DNA from: Ziziphus jujuba
Lineage: Eukaryota; Streptophyta; Magnoliopsida; Rosales; Rhamnaceae
Direction: 5' to 3'
NCBI RefSeq assembly: GCF_031755915.1
Contig: NC_083385.1
Location: forward strand, 15,149,001-15,213,000
Length of the DNA stretch: 64,000 nt
In this document: one piece after another, positions 38,721-52,562 of the stretch
How the letters are laid out: every line of letters starts with the position of its first letter
Position numbering within the stretch: the stretch's first letter is position 1
Notes under the pieces: model-generated
The model's input: only the letters and a program-made list of their open reading frames with translations
Told to the model about the DNA's origin: nothing
Databases searched by the model: none
Made by a program: the position numbers and the translations under genes

Positions 38721-40845
38721 GTGAAAAAATAGATGGTTATTTTCTACTTTTTATTTTTATTTATCTTTTTGAATAAACTGGAAACAGATGTTGGATATGA
38801 GTTCATCCTCACCCATATTGACAACAACATTCACAGAAAATGGTCTTGCTCTTGAATTTGTCTTCCTATTTTTGTGCATGCATGCCCATTTGCACATCTG
38901 TGGAGTTGGCATAGTTTTTAGTGGCATTAAAAATTAAAATATGTTAAAATCTCGCCATAGATTAACTACACATTTACTAGACGTTGTCATCGTTTGTTCA
39001 ATTCAAACAATGTTTTCAAATCCCAACATCCATAAGAGAAAGAAAAAATACAACGCGACAAAAGACAACCTTTTACCCTTTTTACAAGTCAGGACAAATC
39101 TTTGGTTGTTTAAGGAATCAGGTCTTAAAATTTTGGATAAATTACGTCTAATGCCATTTCAGGTTAATCTATAATATTTCAACTGGACCAAACAATAGAC
39201 ACATAGGTAGATGATGATTATTGAAGTCGATGAATCCGGTTAAATTTATTTAAGTCAAAACTTCAGCTGGGGGTGAAACAAAGTTTATTGTCCTTCCTTT
39301 AGATATGGTTTGGTAATTAAAGTTCTCTGAATTTGGTTCTGTACTGTGCTCATGTACGTGTGTTTTTGGCTCTCGTCGTTGTTTGACGTGGGCTTTTTGT
39401 TTTTGTCGATGTCTGAGCAGCACGTGGCAGAAATCTCGATGATGAAGCACGTGAACAAGCATGACATGTGGATGCTTAATTATCCACATACGTTCATTCT
39501 TGGCTACCTGATTAAAAAGTTTGGCAATTTTCTTGAAAATTTTGACTTTGTCAAATTGGTCATATGTACCTAAGTAGAGTTATACTATTTGTGATCATGA
39601 GTGAGAAGAAAATTAAAAATATATATATCGATGAATTTATTTATTGATATTATAATTATTAATTGAAAAATATTTTATTATATTTTAATTTCTAAAAGTA
39701 AAAATGTATTTAAATTGTCGAATTATATTTAAATTCAATTAGTGATAACTAAAATAGTTTCATTGTATGCCTAGCTATTTGCCTCTCAATTTTTTAACGG
39801 CTTGTATTTTGTTTGGTATCAAACTAAGTAATTTTTATGACAATATTGAAAGTTCTGAAAATTACAAAAGTTAGATCAGTATAGTTACTAATAAAAAAAA
39901 TACCTACTTATTCACACGGACCAAAAAAAGGTAAAATATTTTTTTGATAATAAAAAATAAAATCAAATATATTTCTGTTTACAGTCAGAATTATTATATT
40001 TACATCCACTTACCTTCTTTTTTTTCTTTTTTTCTTTTTCCGAGAATGGTTTTGTAAGATAATTAATTACCAGTGCGAAATGAACAAGAGCAAAAATCAT
40101 TTTATCCTTAAAAAAAAAAGAAAAGAAATCATAAGATGGAAAATTAATTAAATGCAAAAGGAAAATGGAGAAAAGAAGTAGAAATGTACGAAATTAAAAT
40201 TTCCCAAGAAAAGTAATTCATTTAAAAATTAATTTAAAAAAACAAATATAATTCATACATAAAAAATTAATTGAAAAAGAAAAAAGGGAAAAGAGTTTGG
40301 TTAGTTTTAATTAAAAACTTATGATTTAAAAAATTAATTAGGACATTATTATCTTTCGATCCACAAGTTTTAATTTTATCATGTTAACATATTGATTACT
40401 GGCAACAATTACCGGGCTTATGTAAAGTTTTAATTAAAAATATTTAATTCTATTGTTTTTTATATTAAAATTTTAAAAATGAACAATTTAATAATAACCA
40501 TTTAATTTTGTTTTGTATTTTTTAGAGGATAATCGTTTAATTAACTTTCTTTTTTTTTTAATCAAAAATTATTATTCATTTAATATTTGAAGTTCTTGTT
40601 TGCAACCTTTTTGTAGTTTAGGGGGGTTATTTGTAAAATTATGGGATTATTATTAATTGACTAATAGTGTAGTAGGATTTTGTATATTTTACCCTTGAGA
40701 ATATCACCATGAAATACTAAGTTTTAAACCTTTAATTAAACTGACATTGAATGTACGGAGAGATCACAATCACAATTATATAGAAGGCTATGCACGTGTT
40801 ATTTTTTATATGTCTGTGTTATTTATTTATTTATTTTTAAACACT

Positions 40846-40876
<31 letters not shown>

Positions 40877-42589
40877 GGCAGCAAGCCATGATGACCTCTC
40901 CTCTATCCAAATTTTTAAACCATTGCACCTCAATGTAACTAATTGCTATTTCTAAGAATAAAAGAGAAAGGATTATACTATAAAAGAAACCTGCTAGATA
41001 TTTAGTATCTTCTCAAAGTGGTCCTCCGCTAGCAAAGCTTAGATTTACTCTGTATTCTTCTCCCCACGTATTGCCATTGAATTAAGAATCACTTTCAAAC
41101 AAGCAATTAATTCTCAAAACCCAATTCTAAATTAAAGCTCCTACGCTCTCTTATTAAAGAATCAATATAGACGTGTTAGTTAAATACAAGTAATCAAACT
41201 TTTCTAAGCTGCATTTATTGTTTTTCTTGGAGGGAAACATGTTTGGACTAAACAAATGAGTAGGTAGTAGGATACACAAATAGAAACCTAACTTTTCATA
41301 TATATATATATATATATATATATTTTTCCCGTATTCATCTTTGCAGACCATTGGTATAATATTATATCATTTAAAAGCATTAGTAAAAAAGAATATATAT
41401 GAAAGCATATATTGTTAGCAAAAAAATTAAAAAAAAAATGAAAAAAGAAAAAATGAAAAAAACCATAGAAGGGACATTATTTAGGTCTAACTAAAATAGT
41501 TTCTATGTTTATCTTTTCTGAGATGCAAGTCAACCGTTGGTCCACATCAAATTGCTATGATATGAATAAAGATACTTTGTGCAAGTGATTAGGAAAAGAA
41601 GAGGTTAATAATTTAGTGTTATCCTAACCTTTAGAGCGTTAGGTAAGCTGTTCACATGTGAAAAGCTACAGCGTAATTAGTACAAGTTCATGGGATGTTA
41701 TATATACATATGGACATGCCAACGACGGATATTATCCTTCAAGTCTAATCTGTATGCTTTATATCCTTCTTAGGAGCATACATTTCCATATGATCATTAT
41801 CACAATTTTCTATCTCTGTTTTTATTATTTTTTTTATATAATAGTATATTTTTAATAATACAGTTTTATATATAAAGAAAACCTTTGTACATACAAATCT
41901 TACGCTTTATTTGAATCAATAAATATAGTAATAACAGATATATATATAGCGTTTTTTTTTTTTTTTCCTTGCTCTGAAACAGATATATAGTTTATTGATC
42001 GGTACAAAGGGGGATGGGGGTACTATGCATGTCAGTAGCACAGTTTATTAATGATATATAAGTAAACATTTTAATTATATCATTTTAATAAATTTCCAAT
42101 TGAATAATATTGAAGCCTATAGTTTTCATTATGATAAGTACTAATCAACGATTAATTAATATTTAGATCAGTCAAATAATTAAATAACACTTGACAATAA
42201 ATAGAAAGATTTTATTTTAATTTTATAAGAGCATATTATTTTATTTTATTTTATTTTTTTGCTTCCATAATTTTATAAGAACTTTTATTACAAATCTGTT
42301 GCAACAAAAAAAAAAAAAAAAAGTCTATTTTACGTCACTATTAATCACCAACCCAAAACTTAACCTTGTTAGCCTATGTTATGTCTTTTAGCAAAATAAA
42401 ACAAAATAAAAAAAAATAAATTAGCAGAAGGGAAAAAACAAGGCCTATGTCATGTTTCATTAGGTGGGGCAAAATTCAAAACCCCTTTTCAAAAACTTGC
42501 TTACACACGCACCAACAAAAAATGTTAGGAAATTTCTTCGATAGCGATGCTGTTTACATTCGTGTCCACGATTTTCTTTGTTGCCAAAG

Positions 42590-42630
<41 letters not shown>

Positions 42631-42800
42631 AAAACGTCCACGTTCACAAATGGAAAATCCACCAAAAATAAAATAAAATAAAATACTGAAATGGCAGAAA
42701 GCGAAACCTACAAAGTAGTCTCAATAAGAGCTTTAGTAAGTGGAAAATAATAATAATAATTTGGCCCAAAAAATAAAATAAAAGAAAAAATAGCCCACGT
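38721..42800. other. Intergenic between copies E and F
   Basis: No gene is recognised. About 38,790-39,180 is homologous to the 3' flanks of F (about 47,800-48,210) and G (about 58,250-58,690). About 42,020-42,190 is homologous to the upstream flanks of G (about 51,580-51,670) and H (about 62,160-62,250). Overlapping open frames on both strands at 39,250-39,573 show no recognisable domain. An A-rich tract of about 40 bp lies at 42,589-42,628. Confidence 0.6.
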
Positions 42801-42803
42801 CCT

Positions 42804-42838
42804 GCGTCACCATTGCCACGAAACTTACATTATAAATA
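42804..42838 (+). promoter_or_regulatory. Core promoter of dehydrogenase F: TGACG motif and TATA box
   Basis: A TGACG core (reverse complement of gcgtca, 42804-42809) lies exactly 27 bp, start to start, before TATAAATA (42831-42838), which is 132 bp before the ATG. The same module with identical spacing precedes G and H. TGACG is the known binding core of TGA-class bZIP factors; its use here is inferred. Confidence 0.75.
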
Positions 42839-42969
42839 CCACCAACCTCTCTTCGCTGCTGCCACACCAATTCAGTTCTCACACAACATCACTTTCATTC
42901 TCTCATTTCTTCTCTCTTCCCCACTTCTTATCACTTTTTCATTTATTTATTTTTTTTAAACGAATTAAA

Positions 42970-45771
42970 ATGGGGAAAGCAGAAGGACAAGAGCATCCAA
43001 TTCCGGCCACCGGATTAGCAGCCCGAGATTCTTCTGGTGTTCTCTCTCCCTTCAATTTCTCCCGGAGGTTCGTCTTTACAAATTCATAATCATTTCAAAG
43101 TGTTTATTCTGATTTACATGTTTAATGTATCCATACGAGCTTTATTCGAAAGCCGATTTTTTTTTTTTTTTTTTGGAAATTTTGTTGTTTGTCTTTCATC
43201 TGATTGGCTGTTTGTTTTCCTTTTTATTAATTTTTTAATTCTTTTTGTCAGTTGAACCGGAATATTCCCCTTTTGTGTCAGAAATGCCCACACTTTATGG
43301 ACTTTAGACTTTATTTATGTTCTAAAGACTTCATTTATGTTTTAGGATTCTAAAATATATATATGTGCGCGTGTGTTTTACCTAAAAAATATATATATAT
43401 ATATATAGTTTGTCTATGATACGGATAGTTTTTATGTACACTATAATATTAATGATAATTTTTTATAATATTGATGATAATTTTTTAAACAATCATCGTT
43501 AATACTATAAAAAACTATCTTTAATATTGTAATTTTTATACATATAGAATTTCTGTATATATATATATATATATAGGTGTGTGTATATATATATTATTTT
43601 TTAATTTATATAAAAAAATATTTATATATATGTGTATATTATATTTTATTAGTTTCCTTAATTCCTTTTCACATTTTTTTAATATAAAATAAAAATTTGT
43701 TGGATTTCAGGGAAACAGGAGAGAAGGACGTAAGATTCCGAGTGTTGTACTGTGGGATATGCCACACGGACTTGCACATGGCCAAGAACGATTGGGGCAA
43801 TTCTATTTACCCTCTTGTCCCCGGGTACGTGTCTCTGACTCTTCCTACCCCTCTAAATCTATTTAATTACATCGATATTAAAATAATTTATACTTTTTAT
43901 TCATTAAACAGGTAAATTATGATTGAAAATAATTCAATAAAACCTAAAAGCTAATACATGTAAACACATAATTTACCTCGTTTTAGCGGTCAATTAGCAA
44001 AAAGAGCCACTAAAAAAGGGGCAAAACTCAAGCCAACCCATTTAAAAAGATAATCCAAACTGTTTTAAATAATTTGGATTATTATTATTTTTTTTTATAT
44101 AAACGGTTGGATTGTGTTATAATTATTAGAAAACCATTTGTTTGAATAGGATGTAAAAACCAAATTTAGAAATCAGAACATATTTGGAGACTTTTCTTTT
44201 TTATTATGTGAACTGGATGTTATGTTACAATTTAGTTGTTTCAAAACAAATACATAGGCTAAAATGATAAATTTGTATCTGGTTATAGGCTAAAATTTTA
44301 AAAGAGTCTTATTTGAGATTAGTTACAAATAAAAAAAAATAATCCCTAAACCCAAATCAATTAACCAAACCCACACCAAACTGAATATATTTAATTTGGT
44401 TTGGTTGATTTTAAAACTAATAATGATTTGAATTGGATTATTATATTAGATAAATCATAATTTAAATTGGATAATTATATTAGATAAATTCAAAATATTT
44501 GAATTAGATTTTAATTCAAAATTTAATCATTCCAATCTATACCCAACTAGAAAGAACTAATACTAGGAAGAAAAGTACGACGTAAATTTTTTTATAATAT
44601 AAAACTAATGGCCACTTACTATACCATTATTATTATTATTATGACTATTATTATTTTAAGAATTATTGTACCACTATTTTTTTGTGCGGTTGTGGCAGCT
44701 CCTTTTTGAACAAACATTATCATAAAACTGACTTATATGAGTCATACAGTTAATATTTATTTATTTATTTTTCCAACTTGGTTGTAATAACTACCATAAA
44801 GACTTGGCCCCTTTTTTTTTTTTTTTTTTTTTGGGTCGAGCTAAAGACTTGATTGTTGACTGGAAAGTACCCAGTTCTTATTGTACGAGGAACTTAAATA
44901 TTAGTTATGGGGCACTATTCGCGTTGACCAAGGTCCAAGTAATTAACATTGATTTAACAAAAGATAAAAAATTGTTAACATTGACTTTGACAATATGATC
45001 TATTTCACCTCTATAATTTCTAGCTACGGAGAATTTTCCAGGATATATTGGCACCTTTACAGATGTAATGTCTTATGTGTATCATTTTTGTGAATTTACA
45101 CAAAGTTAGCTTGATTGGATTCCCGTGACAACTTTCTAAAAGTTGTAACTACTAAAAACATTGAACTCAATTGGGCAAATGCAGGCATGAAATTGTTGGT
45201 GTGGTAACAGAGGTGGGTAACAAAGTCCAGAAGTTCAAAATTGGGGACAATGTTGGGGTGGGATGCATGGTTGGAGCTTGCCATTCCTGTGAAAACTGCA
45301 ACAACAACCTTGAGAATTACTGCCCCAATATGATACTCACTTATAGCGCTAAGTACCATGATGGAACTGTCACCTATGGAGGTTACTCCGACCACATGGT
45401 GGCCGACGAGCACTACGTTGTCCGGATTCCGGACGGCCTACCTCTTGATGCAGGGGCTCCTCTGCTCTGTGCTGGGATTACAGTCTACAGTCCATTGAAG
45501 TACTATGGACTTGATAAACCCGGTACCAGTGTTGGTATCGTTGGCCTTGGTGGGCTAGGACATGTGGCTGTGAAATTCGCCAAAGCTATGGGGGCTAATG
45601 TTACCGTGATTAGTACCTCAATTAACAAGAAAGAGGAAGCTTTGAAAAAACTCGGTGCTGATTCATTCCTAGTGAGCCGCGATCAAGATCAGATGAAGGT
45701 TTGTGTTAGAATTTTAGAAACGATTTATGTTGGATGAATTTTGGGCGAATAGTTTTATTTCAAGTGGAATA

Positions 45772-45802
<31 letters not shown>

Positions 45803-46317
45803 TTTTCTTAATGTATTTGTGTTTTTTACTGTGAAGGCTGCTATGGGTACATTCGATGGTATTATTGACACAGTTTCAGCAGTACATCCTTTACTTCCTT
45901 TGATTGGTCTATTGAAGTCTCATGGAAAGCTTATAATGGTTGGTGCACCAGAGAAGCCACTTGAGCTACCAGTTTTTCCTTTGCTCATGGGTCAGTATAT
46001 ACATAATTAAATCATACTCTATGTAAGATTGCTTATATAATACTATATAAGCACTTATGTAGCTTTTGTATGACAGAATATTATTAACAAAATCAAATTT
46101 TGGTATGGCAGGAAGGAAATTAGTAGCTGGTACTTGCTTTGGAGGTATGAAAGAAACACAAGAGATGATTGATTTTGCAGCCAAACACAACATAACAGCT
46201 GATATTGAGCTCATTCCTGTTGATTATGTCAGCACTGCCATGGAACGTCTTGCGCGAGCAGATGTTAAATACCGATTCGTTATCGATGTTGGAAACACGT
46301 TGAAATCGAGCTATTAA
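42970..46317 (+). CDS. Cinnamyl-alcohol-dehydrogenase-like protein (copy F)
   Basis: Exons: 42970-43067, 43711-43824, 45185-45698, 45837-45990, 46112-46317 (stop TAA), all GT..AG, giving 361 aa with no lesion. The N-terminal GroES-like domain holds catalytic zinc ligands C50 ('GICHTDLH'), H72 (with E73) and C166 ('LLCAGIT'), and the structural zinc lobe C103, C106, C109, C117 ('[15 protein letters not shown]'). The Rossmann fold has 'GLGGLGH' (191-197) and '[12 protein letters not shown]', the Ser/Thr-Lys pattern typical of NADP(H) preference. The product ends 'GNTLKSSY'. The normally conserved Trp of 'GWAARDSSG' near residue 16 is Leu, shared only with G. Membership of the mannitol dehydrogenase/ELI3/SAD-like class is clear from '[15 protein letters not shown]'; the physiological aldehyde is not. 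Confidence 0.93.
44797..44851. mobile_element. Poly(T) micro-insertion with 10-bp target duplication
   Basis: This lies in intron 2 of F. Direct repeats 'taaagacttg' at 44797-44806 and 44842-44851 enclose 'gcccc', a T run of about 22, and 'gggtcgagc'. It follows the T-tract-then-GG pattern of the other micro-insertions. The extra 'gcccc' between repeat and tract makes this the least clean case. Confidence 0.45.
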
Positions 46318-48582
46318 TTTAGATTTTTTGTTTTGCTCATTTTGGTATCGACCATGATCATATCTAATCCAAGAATACAGTGATGTGAGTTTTATAGTTG
46401 GGTCTTTAATTTCGTTGTGTAGTATCTCTGTATTTTGTGAAAAATGGTTCACCATCTAAAGCAATAATATGAACAAACGATAAATGTGATGTGCACTTTC
46501 TAGAAAAAGAAATAGAAGATTAAAATATTTTATAAATACATTTCCCAGAGGTACCTTGGACCATCAGACAAAGTTATAAAAAAGGGACTTGTTAAAAAAT
46601 GAGTGGCTGTAAAAATAGTTGGTAAAAGAGGTTTTAAAAGGATAAAAATCAACCACAAGTTAAGTCGGTTAAACTCCACGAAACCGACTCTACCACTCTG
46701 TAAATATGTATGAGCCAACTCTTTTACCTATTCCTTTTACCAGCCCGTTTGCCCGTCTCCTCTTGCAACATATATTTTCTAAATTCTATCTTAGTTGTCT
46801 CCCACTAAGTCATCTGCCAAATAAATCCAAAAACATCCACGTGTGTCTTACCTGATTTGCTCAATCAAACCAAAAGATATATTATCCTAATAGTCAATAG
46901 CCGAAAAATTATCGATAAGTAAAGGATCAAGGTTTAAATCACCCAATTAACAACAACAACAACAACAACAACAAACAAATAAATTAATTAAATTAAATTA
47001 AATTGTTTGATGTGAGATGATATATTTTCTTTTTGATCCTTTTGGTAATTAATAAAACTTGTATATGTTGCAACTGCATAATCTGATTCAGAATTAACAC
47101 TATGTTTTTGCACCGTGGAAGAGTTTTTCTCTCGGCTGCCATATAACTGTTATAAAGAAAATGGGGCAAGTGAATAAGCAGCCAATTGTTTACACTTGGG
47201 AGTTAATGGCCCCACTATCCATCAGACTTCTGTCACCTTTTTAGTAGCAATTGAAGGATTAAAATCGTCAACCACTTTGCTCGTTCCACACCAGTGTGAC
47301 TGTGTGACCTGACTAATTTTCATATAGAGAGCCCTTTGCTTCTTTCACAAAGCTACCAACCAAGATTGATGTTCTAAATTTCCACATGACATGGCTTAAT
47401 CTGTCTCAATCGGTCCATATGCCCTGTTCTGTCCGAAATTTCTTGGCTAATTAAGAAAATTAGTGTAGTTTGCGTTGTCTGCCCTGCCTATCCGCTTGCC
47501 TTTACTACCTTGCCGTGCCCATACTATTGCTAGATTGACAATCAAAACTGAACTAAGGCTCGTTCCATTAAAAATTTCTCCTAAAGCTTGAAAGAAATGT
47601 GGATTAGCACAGAAAGCTTGGCAGGAAGTATTTGATTTTTAAAATGGAACAAAACTCAAATTTCTGTAAATCATTAAATTGGGAGACTCTTAATTAATTT
47701 GAAGGGAATAAAAAAAAGGTCTCTAAGGATGGTTCAAAACCCTATTTTAGATAGATAGGAAAAAGGTAGATGTTAAATATCTATTGCTCATCCAAATTGA
47801 CAACACACATTCATACAAAATAATAAATAAATAAATAAAAAGTGTCTTGCCCTTGAGTTTGTCTTCCTATTTACGTGCCTATTACCCATATATAGTACTG
47901 GATACCGATTCCCCATCCATATTCAAATTAAAATGTTACAAGCAAGCAGAAATTTGTTATCTTTCCATTGATTAACTACACAGCCACTAGGCTTTTAATC
48001 TGCCATTATTTTCTTGTACAATAATTCTAAATCACTGCACACACAATATAAAATATATAAATAAATAAAAATAAATATATGAAGAACACTACGATGGGAA
48101 CAAAGACATCCTTTTGCTTTTAAATGTAAAAACAAATTTTAGGTTGTTTCAGAGAATATTGATTTAAAGTTTTGGAGAAATTACATTTGATTCTCTTAGA
48201 TTTATCAATATTCACTTACACCCTTATAGGGAAGTATATGATTATAATTTGAAAGGTGAAAATATGACGAAGAAGGAAATAGAGTATTCTCAAACTAGCA
48301 AGGAAGTAGATGGTGGTTTTTGAAAGAAATACCTTTTCAGTTTTGAAAAGTTATATTTTCAGCTCTCAAACATTAAATGTTTCAATTTAGACCTTTAAGT
48401 TTCAATTTGTTTCATTTTTGCCCTATTGGATTTTGGGCAAATGATGACACTACACAAAAAAAAATAAAAATAAAAAAAATAAAAAAATTACTTATAACTA
48501 CAAATTTCCAAGTAACAAATAAAAACTTGTCAGTGTATACAAGTTAATTGTGACAAAAATACTATTTGAGATCAGAGAATGT

Positions 48583-49450
48583 TGAATTTGCTATAGCTCC
48601 ATATGAGGCTAAGCATGGCATGCATACCTGTCCAGCCTTGAAGTAGAATATGGTGGAATTGAGGCTGTGATTACAGAGGATAATGATCCAGTGGCATATG
48701 GTTGCCAAGCTGTAAAACCTCAACAACTCCCCTGATTGACTTATTTTTCATTATTAAAATTATTGTTTGTGTTTTATTTTGATTTTCATTGTTTCGAAGC
48801 ATATTATCTTTAAGATGAATCAATGTGGCAATGGTGAAGATATAATTCTAGACAACATTTTTGACTTCATGGCTCTTAAACCTTCCTTTCAAAATTTTGA
48901 TAAGGAATTGTTTACATGTGAGTTCACCGCATCACTTTGAGCTTCTTTTCGTTTGTGCTGCTTTAAAAAGTGAATGCATCAGTTAAAGCAGTAACAAAAT
49001 TTTACACCATGAAAAAATTATCTCGGAAAATGAAGTTGGAATATATACCAAATAATCATACCATGCATTGTTCTTCCACTTATCTAGATTCTCATCTAGT
49101 CCCAACTTGCGCCAGCAGTTTTTCTTTTTCTGAAATTTGCATTTTTCTTTTGGAAAAATGAAATATGTTCCAAGTATCTCATCTATTTCTATAATCAAGA
49201 GAACAAAACAGCCTCAGTGACTTTTGTAAGAATAAAAATGTATTTGAATCTGCCAATTACAGGTATTTATATATCTTAGCTGGATGTGATTTTCTTCTCT
49301 GTTCTTGGGATTGGTATTGCAAAAGCTTTTGCCTTGGTGGATATTTGCAGGTTTTATAAATTTTGAATCTAGCGCCTGAAGGTTACTCTAAATCACTCAT
49401 AGCAGCAGCGTCAGTTTTCCAACATGCTCAAATGTCTGTTCGTATAGATA
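48583..49450 (+). pseudogene. EXO1: EXO1-like gene fragment, copy in unit 1
   Basis: Four separated blocks translate, with interruptions, into consecutive parts of the plant exonuclease 1 nuclease core. About 48,583-48,712 has 'APYEA', 'GGIEAVITEDND' and 'AYGCQAV', the XPG-I acidic motif. About 48,810-48,920 has 'NGEDIILDN' and 'KPSFQNFDKELF'. About 49,262-49,338 has 'LAGCDFL' and, one frame over, 'GIGIAKAFAL', the helix-two-turn-helix. About 49,352-49,445 has 'EGYSKSLIAAASVFQHAQ'. Blocks are separated by non-coding DNA with splice-like edges, so this is a genomic fragment and not a retrocopy. Frames are broken (for example a stop in 'cttgaagtag'), and the N- and C-terminal parts are missing. 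EXO1 acts in mismatch repair and end resection; this piece cannot. Confidence 0.8.
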
Positions 49451-49933
49451 AGGCGAGGACTATCTAATTAGAAATTGGAATACATAAAAATATTCTTCGA
49501 TATAAACACATATTTGCAATTGGGAAATCTAAACAGAGGTCTTTGTATCTTCAATTTTTACATGAAGAATTGGTTTTATGGTTTTCTGTTATAATCAAGT
49601 TACATTTACATCAGATCTAGAAATTTTGGTCAAGGGGCCAGCTTAAAATGCTAATGTTTTAGCGAAGTCAACATCTATGTACTCCACCGCTAATGGGTTG
49701 AGTTTGAGACACATTAACTTGGATAGAAGGAAAAATATTATACTCCATACATTATTTATTTATTTATTTATCTATTTTATGTTAGAGGTAAAAGATATAA
49801 ACTCAGAATCATTATTAAAAAAAAAAACCATAGCTTTGCCATTGGTTGTTGCCACAAGAACAAAAAAATCTTTTTCCATATAATAAGTTAAAAATATTCT
49901 TCAATTAAATAAATACAATAAAAGTAGTATTCA

Positions 49934-50020
49934 TAGGTCTAGCCTACCATTACAATGCACCTCGAAGTCTAAAGTTCAAATCTTGAATTGGATTAATATC
50001 CCCTTTCTTCTAAGTTGTAA

Positions 50021-50050
<30 letters not shown>
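49934..50050 (+). mobile_element. SINE-like element, copy in unit 1
   Basis: A tRNA-like head ('ggtctagcctaccatta') and a B-box-like 'gttcaaatc' (49974-49982) are followed by '..taagttgtaaaa' and an (ata)n tail. It aligns with the element at 60,541-60,661, so it was already present when the unit duplicated. Confidence 0.5.
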
Positions 50051-50051
<1 letters not shown>

Positions 50052-50710
50052 CAAATATGAACATTAGTAAATCAAAATTAATTAAGATATACATTTAATG
50101 TTAATAGCACAATTATAAACAAAAACTAAATAAAATAAAATAAAAACAACAACTTGAAGTTCTATTGAAATGAAAATATAATATTAATTGCAAAGTTAAA
50201 AGGGTCAAGCAAATATATATATATATGAAATGAATTGTCAAAAGTTTATTACATAAATTTAAATTTAAATTAAATATGCAAATACAAAACTACAACATTT
50301 ATTAACTATTCCAGTATAAAATATCAAATATTTTACATTATTTTTATGATAACTAAGTGATTGAAAAGCCTAAACACAAAATTTTAGAATGTCAATATAT
50401 ATTATATTTTAGAACTTGATTGAATAGTTTTAAAGCCTAAAATTTAAAGTTTTATTTATGGTTCACGAACTTTTAAGATTTATTTTTTCTAAATAAAATT
50501 TTAATATTTTACTAAATTTATATTAAAATATATTGATTTTTAAATCCAATCAATAAAATGATCCAAAAGTTTATAATAAAGATATGATTATAAAATTATC
50601 AAATCAATTTGATTATAAAATTATCAAATAAATTTGATGTAAACCTAACTCTCAATAAATATATTAATAATAAGTATATAGTTTATTCAGTTCAAAAAAT
50701 GATTTCTGTG

Positions 50711-50895
50711 CATGTTAGTTGCACAGTTTATAATGATAAGTAAACATTTTACTAATGTCATTATATATTTATATATATATATATATATATAACCAGACAG
50801 ACTTCTATTAGGTCTATATATGTTAGTTGCATAGTTTATAATGATAAGTAAACAGTTTAGTAATGTCATTATATATATACATATATATATATAAC
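50711..50895. repeat. Two-copy tandem repeat, period about 108 bp
   Basis: 'tgttagttgca' and 'taatgataagtaaaca' occur at 50,713 and again at 50,821 with the same order of landmarks, each copy ending in a (ta)n run. The core word is also present once upstream of F near 42,030. Confidence 0.75.
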
Positions 50896-51344
50896 AAAGC
50901 ATTAGGTCTATATGATTGTTTCATCAGTAGGTATTCTGTTATAAATGTTCGATTGCATACTGAAATTTAAAATTTCATTTATAGTTCAAAGTATATCTAC
51001 ATGGCTCATTTTCTACTAATAAGAGTTTTAGTATGTTATTAAATTCATGTTAGATATTTTTTTTTTAATTTTTAAGTCATAATTATTGAAACGACTCAAC
51101 AACTTATACAAGAGGATTTAATGATAAACTATCATATTGGTCTAATATAAACTTCACTCTATATGTATATACACAATGGGGCATGTAAGGATACCTTCAA
51201 ACTTTGGAAGATGAGGATAAGTAAACTCAATTATTTAGAGCCATTAAATTATATATGTTTTGATATGACATGAATCCATTGATTTTATATGATTAAATTT
51301 ATGTATTCTTAATTTAAAGAATTGAGGATATTTTCAATTGAACT

Positions 51345-51375
<31 letters not shown>

Positions 51376-51468
51376 GCATATAGTCACACAAAATAATTAG
51401 TGTGTGGCTGATAATAAATGATTTGTTAAACAATATTAAAAAAAAAAAGAGCTGTAAAACACACACAC

Positions 51469-51505
<37 letters not shown>

Positions 51506-52362
51506 AAAAGTATCTTCAATAAGAATGGAAAAATATTTTGTGCTTCAAAAACTTTTTCAATTACAATCACTTAAAATAATAAATAAATTTCCAATTGAAT
51601 AATAGTGAAGTCTATGGTATTCATTTTGATAAGTACTAATCAACCATTAATAGATATTTAGATACGTTAAAATTCAATAAAAGAATTGAATAAGATTGTT
51701 TTTTAAATTTTATTATTTATTATTATTAATGACGATTATTTATCATTATTAAATTTTGTTATTTGAATTATTTTTATACTAAAATCTTAAAAGAATCATT
51801 TTAATAGTAAATTTTTAAATTATTATTGAATGTATAAATTTTACTAATACTTATTCATCAATAATAATAAATATTATTATTTTTATTATTATTATAATTA
51901 AGGCCATCCAAATAAAAATTTGAACTTTAAATCTCAAAACGTACTTTTAGTGATTTTAATAATAGGATAAGTCTAAGAGTACAAGAATTGAATAGGACTT
52001 CGCCATAAACTTTCAACTAGAACTGAATAAGACAACTTTCTAGAAGAGATCTTTGAAAAAAAAAAAAAAAAAACAAAAAAATTTTTGGCCCATTAGTCGT
52101 CTCACCCATTACGTCAGCATTACTTGGCAGACATTTGAGCCTTATTAAGCCTACGTTATGTGTATCTTCTCAACTAAAATTGGTCGGTAACACCTTTAAA
52201 TTGGTATGATTTCGTTTGCTGCCCAAGGAAAAAGAAAAAAGTCGTGGCCTACAAATGCCAAATCCACGAAGAAAATGGAAAATATTGAGATGACAGAAAT
52301 TGATTATCTCCGAAGGCAAAGTTGCTTTTAAAGTAGCAGCTCTCACCAATAGCTCACGCCAT

Positions 52363-52397
52363 ACGTCATCATTGCAAAGAAACTTGTATTATAAATA
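52363..52397 (+). promoter_or_regulatory. Core promoter of dehydrogenase G: TGACG motif and TATA box
   Basis: ACGTCA at 52363-52368 and TATAAATA at 52390-52397 have the same 27-bp spacing as F and H. The leader between TATA and ATG carries a private (ta)n run (52,517-52,539), so G's 5' untranslated region is longer than F's. Confidence 0.75.
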
Positions 52398-52508
52398 CCA
52401 CCAACCTCTCCACTGCTGCCGTTCCACTTCTCTCTCACATCACTCTGATCCATCTCATTCTCTTCCACATTCTATCTTCACCTTTTCTTGTCACATTTTT
52501 TTTTTCTG

Positions 52509-52539
<31 letters not shown>

Positions 52540-52562
52540 TATTTGCCAAAAAAAAGGAAAAA

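Larger units (their letters stand above)
42020..51580 (+). repeat. Tandem segmental duplication unit 1 (contains dehydrogenase F)
   Basis: The unit runs from the upstream landmark 'ttccaattgaataat' near 42,090 through gene F and its flank to the same landmark near 51,590. Collinear landmarks with unit 2 include the promoter and gene, 'aatcaaccacaagttaagt' (46,648 and 57,007), the 'gattaactacacagccacta' region (about 47,970 and 58,465), the EXO1-like fragment and a SINE-like element. The F-to-G spacing is 9,593 bp (start codon to start codon). Confidence 0.85.
46318..52340. other. Intergenic between dehydrogenases F and G
   Basis: This is the 3' flank of F and the rest of duplication unit 1. 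Besides the EXO1-like fragment, the SINE-like element and the 108-bp tandem repeat listed separately, it holds only AT-rich sequence and (ta)n runs (51,350-51,376; 51,474-51,501). No intact gene is recognised. Confidence 0.65.

Noticed and set aside
39250..39573. Overlapping open frames on both strands
   Set aside because: No recognisable domain, no introns matching neighbours and no similarity to other parts of the window. This could be chance in a locally GC-richer stretch.
40833..40920. Target duplication 'atttttaaac' around the T tract at 40,855
   Set aside because: The 10-mers are AT-rich, and the left copy is not adjacent to the tract, so chance is more likely than insertion.
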